A model generated the notes under the pieces. It saw only the letters and a program-made list of their open reading frames with translations. It did not search any database and was not told the origin of the DNA. Positions 60,389 to 64,000 of a stretch of 64,000 bases of DNA are shown here, in pieces; position 1 is the stretch's first letter, and every line of letters starts with the position of its first letter. The DNA comes from Candidatus Flexicrinis affinis (GTDB lineage: Bacteria > Chloroflexota > Anaerolineae > Aggregatilineales > Phototrophicaceae): positions 558,001 to 622,000 of the forward strand of contig JADJWE010000009.1 of assembly GCA_016716525.1 (NCBI GenBank). Reading direction: 5' to 3'. Position numbers and translations under genes: made by a program.

Positions 60389-60403
60389 GCACAATCGGCG
60401 CGT

Positions 60404-62791
60404 CTAGGGCGCGATCAGCCCGGCGTTCTCAAGCGCCTGCACGATGAAGCCCGTGCCTACCGCATCGAGCGCATTGGCGGCGTTGGCCCACGTCACGACG
60501 CTAATTCCCGAGGCAGGGATGTAGGCGACGTCGGATGCGAAGCCGAGCGTCTGCCCGCTGTGCCCCCACAACCCCGGCGCAAGCTCGCCGACGCCAATGC
60601 CGTAGTTGAGGAACGCGTCGCCGGATGCAGGAACGGCTTCTAGCATCGCGTCCACGGTCGCAAGGTCGTCAAACAGCGCTCCCGTGAACAGCGATTCAAT
60701 GAACACTTGCATGCCCGGCGCGGTGGAGATCACGCCGCCGGCGGCCCAGCCCTGAGACAAGTTCCAGTCGCGGGTCGACAGCTCGAACGGCGCGCCGAAG
60801 TATGCATTTGGCAGGTCGAACGCCTCGCTTGGCACGTCATTCCAGAGGAACGAGCTGGTCATCCCTAAGGGCGCGAAGATGCGTTCCCGGAACACGTCCG
60901 CCAGCTTCTGGCCGGTCACGTCTTCGATGACGAGGCCGAGCAGAACCACGTTGGTGCTGCTGTAGGCCCACTCGCCGTCTGCACCCGGCGCAAACGACGG
61001 CGTGCCGTTGTCGATCGCATCGTTGACCAGTTCGAGCGGCTCATAGGTGCGTGTGCGCAAGCCGACGTCGGTGATGCCGCCGCCGATGACTCCGGATCCC
61101 GGTTCGCCGGCGTAGTCTGCCACGCCTGCCGTATGGTTCGCCAACTGCCGCAGGGTGATAGCGTCGCCGTTGGGTAGGCGCGCAGCGATCCCCGGCAGAT
61201 AGGCGGACAGCGGATCGTCCAAGCCAAGGCGGCCCTCTTCGAGCAGCTGCATGAGCACGGCAGCGGTGACCATCGCGGTACTGCTTCCGATCTCGAAGGC
61301 CCGATCGCAGCCATCCAGTGGTTCGCGCGTGTCAGCGTCGGCGAAGCCGAGCGACTTGTGGAAGCGCCATCCGGGGCCGGAGACGAGCAGCACAACACCC
61401 GGAGCGCGGCCAAACCGGCTTGACGACTCACGTGCGAGATAAAGCGCCATCTGCGCGTCGAGCACTTCCTCGATGCCCGCGGGGATGGAGTCCGACGTGT
61501 GCATCGGGCAGACGGTCAGGGTGGACGGCGCAGGCGTCACGGTCGGCGCTGACGCGGGTGCAGCCGCATCGGACAGGCGCTGGATAAATGCGTTGAGCAC
61601 CCATCCGGTCGTTCCATCCGGAAGTTGGATGTTGGCCCATTCGCCATCGGTGCTGACGCGCAAGATTGCCACCTGTTGACCACGTGAGATCGCCGTGATG
61701 AACTCGCCGCCGGACGACGGCAGCGAACGCACGTTAAGGCCTCGCCCAGCGGTCACACGGCCCGTCTGCGGGGTCGCGGTCGGGGTCGGCGTGCGAGACG
61801 GAGTCACGGTGAACGTCGGTGTGAACGTCGGTGTGTTGGTTGGCGTGCTTGTTGGCGTCGAGGTGGGCGTCGGCGTATTGGTCGGTGTGTTGGTCGGTGT
61901 ATCCGTCGGAGTAGCGGTCGGCGTGTCCGTCGGGGTGTTCGTTGGGGTGGCCGTGAAGGTCGGTGTATTGGTGGGCGTGTTGGTTGCCGTGTTGGTCGGT
62001 GTACTGGTGTTCGTCGGCGAGTTGGTTGCGGTGGCCGTGAAGGTCGGCGTATCCGTCGGGGTGCTGGTAGCGGTGTCGGTCGGCGTCGCCGACGGCGTAT
62101 CTGTGCTGGTCGGTTCTGGCGTCTCGGTATCGGTCGCGGTTGCAGTCGGCTCGGGCGTGTCGGTCGGGGTGTCGGTTGCTGTGGCAGTGGGCTCGTCGGT
62201 CGCGGTCGGTTCAGGTGTCATGTGGACAGGGACCGCCGTGCGCGTTGGCCCCGGCGTGTTGGTGGCGAAGACGGCATCTGCCGACGTGCCCTCGATCACG
62301 GCGATGACGTCCTCGGGCGCAGGTTCGGCGTCGTCGGACTCGGCGATGCTCGGGCAGGCGATCACACCGGTAAACACGGGTTCGTCGCTGTCGCCGGCGA
62401 AGAGCAGGAAGACGTAAGTTTCGGCGGTTTCTGCGAGTGCGCGCCCGAAGACAAGCGTCTCGCCGGACTCCGCGACATCAACCGAGAAGCTCACGCTCTC
62501 ATCGGTGGTGACGATGGTGGCGTCGAGCGAGGTGCCAGCCAGCGATTCGTCGTCTACCGTGACGGTTACAGCAACGACTTCGGCGTAACAAGTGGCGTTG
62601 ACCCCGACGATGCGTTCGCCGCGCAGAATAATGGGCTGAACGTCGTCCGGTTCGGGGCCGATCTCAGCGGTTGAGTCTGTAGGTTCGCTGGTCGGAGTTG
62701 GCGCGTCGGACTGTCCCCACGCCAGCCCGCTTACGGCGATCGCAATCGTGAGGCCAACGACTAACCGGACAATCCACGCGTGCTGCCGCAT
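60404..62791 (-). CDS. Secreted beta-lactamase-fold protein with Pro/Thr-rich linker and SH3 domain (catalytic Lys missing)
   Basis: A 795-residue exported protein. Order: signal peptide (to about residue 28), a beta domain of about 150 residues, a Pro/Thr-rich tract of about 180 residues built on TPTxT units, a bacterial SH3 domain (RGLNVRSLPSSGGEFITAISRGQQVAILR) and a C-terminal serine beta-lactamase/D-Ala-D-Ala carboxypeptidase fold. The nucleophile motif reads GSSTAMVTA instead of GS-x-x-K, with codon GCG at 61274-61276 in place of Lys, and YSSTN in place of YSN; the third motif WGHSGQ is kept. It is therefore likely non-catalytic and perhaps binds peptidoglycan or a ligand. The ATG at 62791 is used because it gives the signal peptide. 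Confidence 0.8.
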   Translation of the reverse strand: MRQHAWIVRLVVGLTIAIAVSGLAWGQSDAPTPTSEPTDSTAEIGPEPDDVQPIILRGERIVGVNATCYAEVVAVTVTVDDESLAGTSLDATIVTTDESVSFSVDVAESGETLVFGRALAETAETYVFLLFAGDSDEPVFTGVIACPSIAESDDAEPAPEDVIAVIEGTSADAVFATNTPGPTRTAVPVHMTPEPTATDEPTATATDTPTDTPEPTATATDTETPEPTSTDTPSATPTDTATSTPTDTPTFTATATNSPTNTSTPTNTATNTPTNTPTFTATPTNTPTDTPTATPTDTPTNTPTNTPTPTSTPTSTPTNTPTFTPTFTVTPSRTPTPTATPQTGRVTAGRGLNVRSLPSSGGEFITAISRGQQVAILRVSTDGEWANIQLPDGTTGWVLNAFIQRLSDAAAPASAPTVTPAPSTLTVCPMHTSDSIPAGIEEVLDAQMALYLARESSSRFGRAPGVVLLVSGPGWRFHKSLGFADADTREPLDGCDRAFEIGSSTAMVTAAVLMQLLEEGRLGLDDPLSAYLPGIAARLPNGDAITLRQLANHTAGVADYAGEPGSGVIGGGITDVGLRTRTYEPLELVNDAIDNGTPSFAPGADGEWAYSSTNVVLLGLVIEDVTGQKLADVFRERIFAPLGMTSSFLWNDVPSEAFDLPNAYFGAPFELSTRDWNLSQGWAAGGVISTAPGMQVFIESLFTGALFDDLATVDAMLEAVPASGDAFLNYGIGVGELAPGLWGHSGQTLGFASDVAYIPASGISVVTWANAANALDAVGTGFIVQALENAGLIAP

Positions 62792-63076
62792 AACGCGTCT
62801 CCTCGATGTGTCAGAAGCGCTTCCCAACACCACGACCGGCCCGCAATCTGCGCATCTGCCGGTCGATCTGTACTGCTTAACGTCGGGTGGAAATACTACC
62901 CGTATTGTTCCCGAATTCGCAATTCTACGCAACCGGCCAAACGAACGGCAGTGCGGTGCCGGAACATGAAAGTGCAGCTTAACGGTTTGGGTGCTAGATC
63001 GAGTCCCGAGTCCGTTACGGGACACGCCCGGTACGAGAGTCACCAAACCCTAATCTGTGTACGCTATGCGCCGATT
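62792..63076. other. Intergenic region between divergent genes
   Basis: The gap separates the divergent hydrolase-fold gene and the LacI gene. I see no RNA gene, repeat or small coding region in this part; the LacI promoter and operators lie just downstream. Confidence 0.5.
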
Positions 63077-63105
63077 TTGACATCCGAAACGTTTCGGGTT
63101 ATGGT
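63077..63105 (+). promoter_or_regulatory. Promoter of the LacI-family gene
   Basis: TTGACA (63077-63082) and TATGGT (63100-63105) are separated by 17 nt. The first operator lies wholly within the spacer. Confidence 0.75.
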
Positions 63106-63133
63106 TTAGGTGTGATCCAAAACGTTTCGGATC
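63084..63133. promoter_or_regulatory. Pair of LacI-type operators
   Basis: Operator 1 is CCGAAACGTTTCGG (63084-63097), a perfect palindrome inside the promoter spacer. Operator 2 (63114-63133) is a 20-bp palindrome with one mismatched pair, just after the predicted start site. Centres are 33 bp apart, about three helical turns, so both lie on one face. This arrangement gives strong autorepression. Confidence 0.8.
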
Positions 63134-63167
63134 GCGTTTTGACTAGTATTTAGGCTTCTTGACATCA

Positions 63168-64000
63168 ATGAATAAGTCGACCCTCAAGGAAATTGCGCGG
63201 GCGACGGGTTATTCGATCACCACGGTCTCTCGCGCGCTCGGCGGCTTCGATGACGTCAGCGATCGCACGCGCCAAGTCATCCTCGAAGAAGCCGAACGGC
63301 AGGGCTACGAACCCAACCTCGCGGCGCGCGCGCTGCAGACCCGTCGCACGCAGACGGTCGGGCTGATCACGCCGCTCGACGGCCCTCGGTTTCCCAACCC
63401 ATTCTTTACCGAATTCGTCGCCGGTGTCGGGCACACGGTCGGAATGGCGCACTTTGACCTGCTGTTGAGCACAAATGTCTCGAACGGCTCGGAGTTGAAC
63501 GCCTACCGCCGCTTGATTGGCGGACGGCGCGTGGACGGCATGATTGTCTTGCGCACGAAAGTCGATGACGAGCGTATTCACTTCCTGTCGCGGTCGAACA
63601 TCCCGTTCGTGGTGTTCGGGCGCACCGAGAACGTCGACGAGTACGTGTTTATCGATGTCGATGGCGAGGCGGGGCAGGCCGCGCTGACCCGTCACTTCAT
63701 TGGCCTCGGCCACCGCCGGATCGCCTATTTGGCGCCGCCAAGCGAGCTGATGTTCGCCCATTACCGCCGGCGCGGCTACGAACGCGCCATGCAAGACGCC
63801 GGCCTAACGATTGATCAGGCTCTAGTTGTCGAAACCGAACTGACCGAGCGTGCCGGGTCACAGGCGGCGAAACGACTGCTCGATCTGGCCGATCCGCCTA
63901 CCGCTATCATGACCGGCAATGACCAAGTGGCATTCGCGGTCATGGGGGCAGTTCAGGAGCGCGGCCTGCTTGTCGGGCAGGACATTGCCGTGGGCGGGTT
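63168..64000 (+). CDS. LacI family transcriptional regulator (truncated by window end)
   Basis: A LacI-type repressor that runs past the window end. The DNA-binding domain is KSTLKEIARATGYSITTVSRALGGFDDVSDRTRQVILEEAERQGYEPNLAARALQTRRT, with the hinge helix at the end. The sugar-binding (periplasmic-binding-like) core follows, with TVGLITPLDGP, RRVDGMIVLR, IPFVVFGRTENVDEYVFIDVDGEAGQAA and AIMTGNDQVAFAVMGAVQERG. The ligand is not predictable; sugars are usual. The ATG at 63168 follows the double operator and predicted promoter. Its controlled genes likely lie to the right of the window. Confidence 0.88.
   Translation, partial: MNKSTLKEIARATGYSITTVSRALGGFDDVSDRTRQVILEEAERQGYEPNLAARALQTRRTQTVGLITPLDGPRFPNPFFTEFVAGVGHTVGMAHFDLLLSTNVSNGSELNAYRRLIGGRRVDGMIVLRTKVDDERIHFLSRSNIPFVVFGRTENVDEYVFIDVDGEAGQAALTRHFIGLGHRRIAYLAPPSELMFAHYRRRGYERAMQDAGLTIDQALVVETELTERAGSQAAKRLLDLADPPTAIMTGNDQVAFAVMGAVQERGLLVGQDIAVGG

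Noticed and set aside
61790..62230. Tandem DNA repeat
   Set aside because: The repeats encode the Pro/Thr-rich linker (TPTxT units) of a single protein, so they are coding low complexity and not a separate DNA repeat.
1..64000. CRISPR array, integrase, attachment site, transposase, rRNA or replication origin
   Set aside because: I looked on both strands for regularly spaced direct repeats, recombinase or transposase motifs and rRNA segments and found none.

Overview
The window is a GC-rich bacterial chromosomal segment, dense with genes and free of phage, insertion sequences, rRNA, tRNA or CRISPR. I infer a member of the Chloroflexota, probably Anaerolineae-like. The reasons are secreted WD40 proteins, a very long Pro/Thr-rich linker followed by an SH3 domain, ECF sigma factors paired with unusual membrane anti-sigma proteins, and TIR proteins with helical modules. 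This is a judgement from gene content only; no marker gene is present to prove it.

Layout, left to right. 0-10 kb: a phosphatase/sulfotransferase pair, a CPBP membrane protease gene split by a frameshift, a minus-strand operon (AI-2E-type transporter, Clp-type ATPase with a degenerate first ATPase site, GNAT), a TetR regulator with a clear palindromic operator, a mycothiol-dependent-type enzyme and a lipoprotein. 10-20 kb: an ArsA-like ATPase with an ABC1/AarF kinase; two paralogous ECF sigma/anti-sigma modules that share promoter geometry and probably a CTG start; then a luciferase-like oxidoreductase and a PLP sulfur-amino-acid enzyme. 20-31 kb: an iron-type ABC transporter preceded by a structured leader, an M29 aminopeptidase, an S9 peptidase, a receiver-kinase fusion and tryptophan 2,3-dioxygenase. 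31-40 kb: glycogen debranching enzyme, a secreted protein, a GbsR/MarR regulator with a glycosyltransferase, and xylulokinase with a decayed partial duplicate of its own 3' end. 39.5-43.6 kb: a four-gene surface-sugar operon resembling the WbpB/D/E (diacetamido-uronic acid) pathway. 45-52 kb: a DASS anion transporter behind a perfect CRP-type dyad, a two-gene TIR operon, and a thiosulfate-uptake operon (exported rhodanese plus YeeE/YedE) behind a structured leader with an intrinsic terminator. 52-64 kb: a GH13 sugar phosphorylase, two convergent WD40 proteins, an HTTM/carboxylase-like gene interrupted by an amber codon, a DUF4404 protein, a VOC protein, a secreted beta-lactamase-fold protein that has lost its catalytic lysine, and the start of a LacI regulator with a double operator.

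The items most worth following are: the two-TIR operon (both proteins share a helical module but differ in their C-terminal membrane-targeting parts); the 49.7-49.9 kb leader RNA; the twin ECF modules with a shared 25-bp upstream element; and a dispersed multi-hairpin intergenic repeat present in three copies. Several genes look like pseudo-enzymes or damaged copies (Clp NBD1, the esterase with Ser to Asp, the hydrolase with Lys to Ala, the CPBP frameshift, the HTTM amber codon, the xylB remnant).
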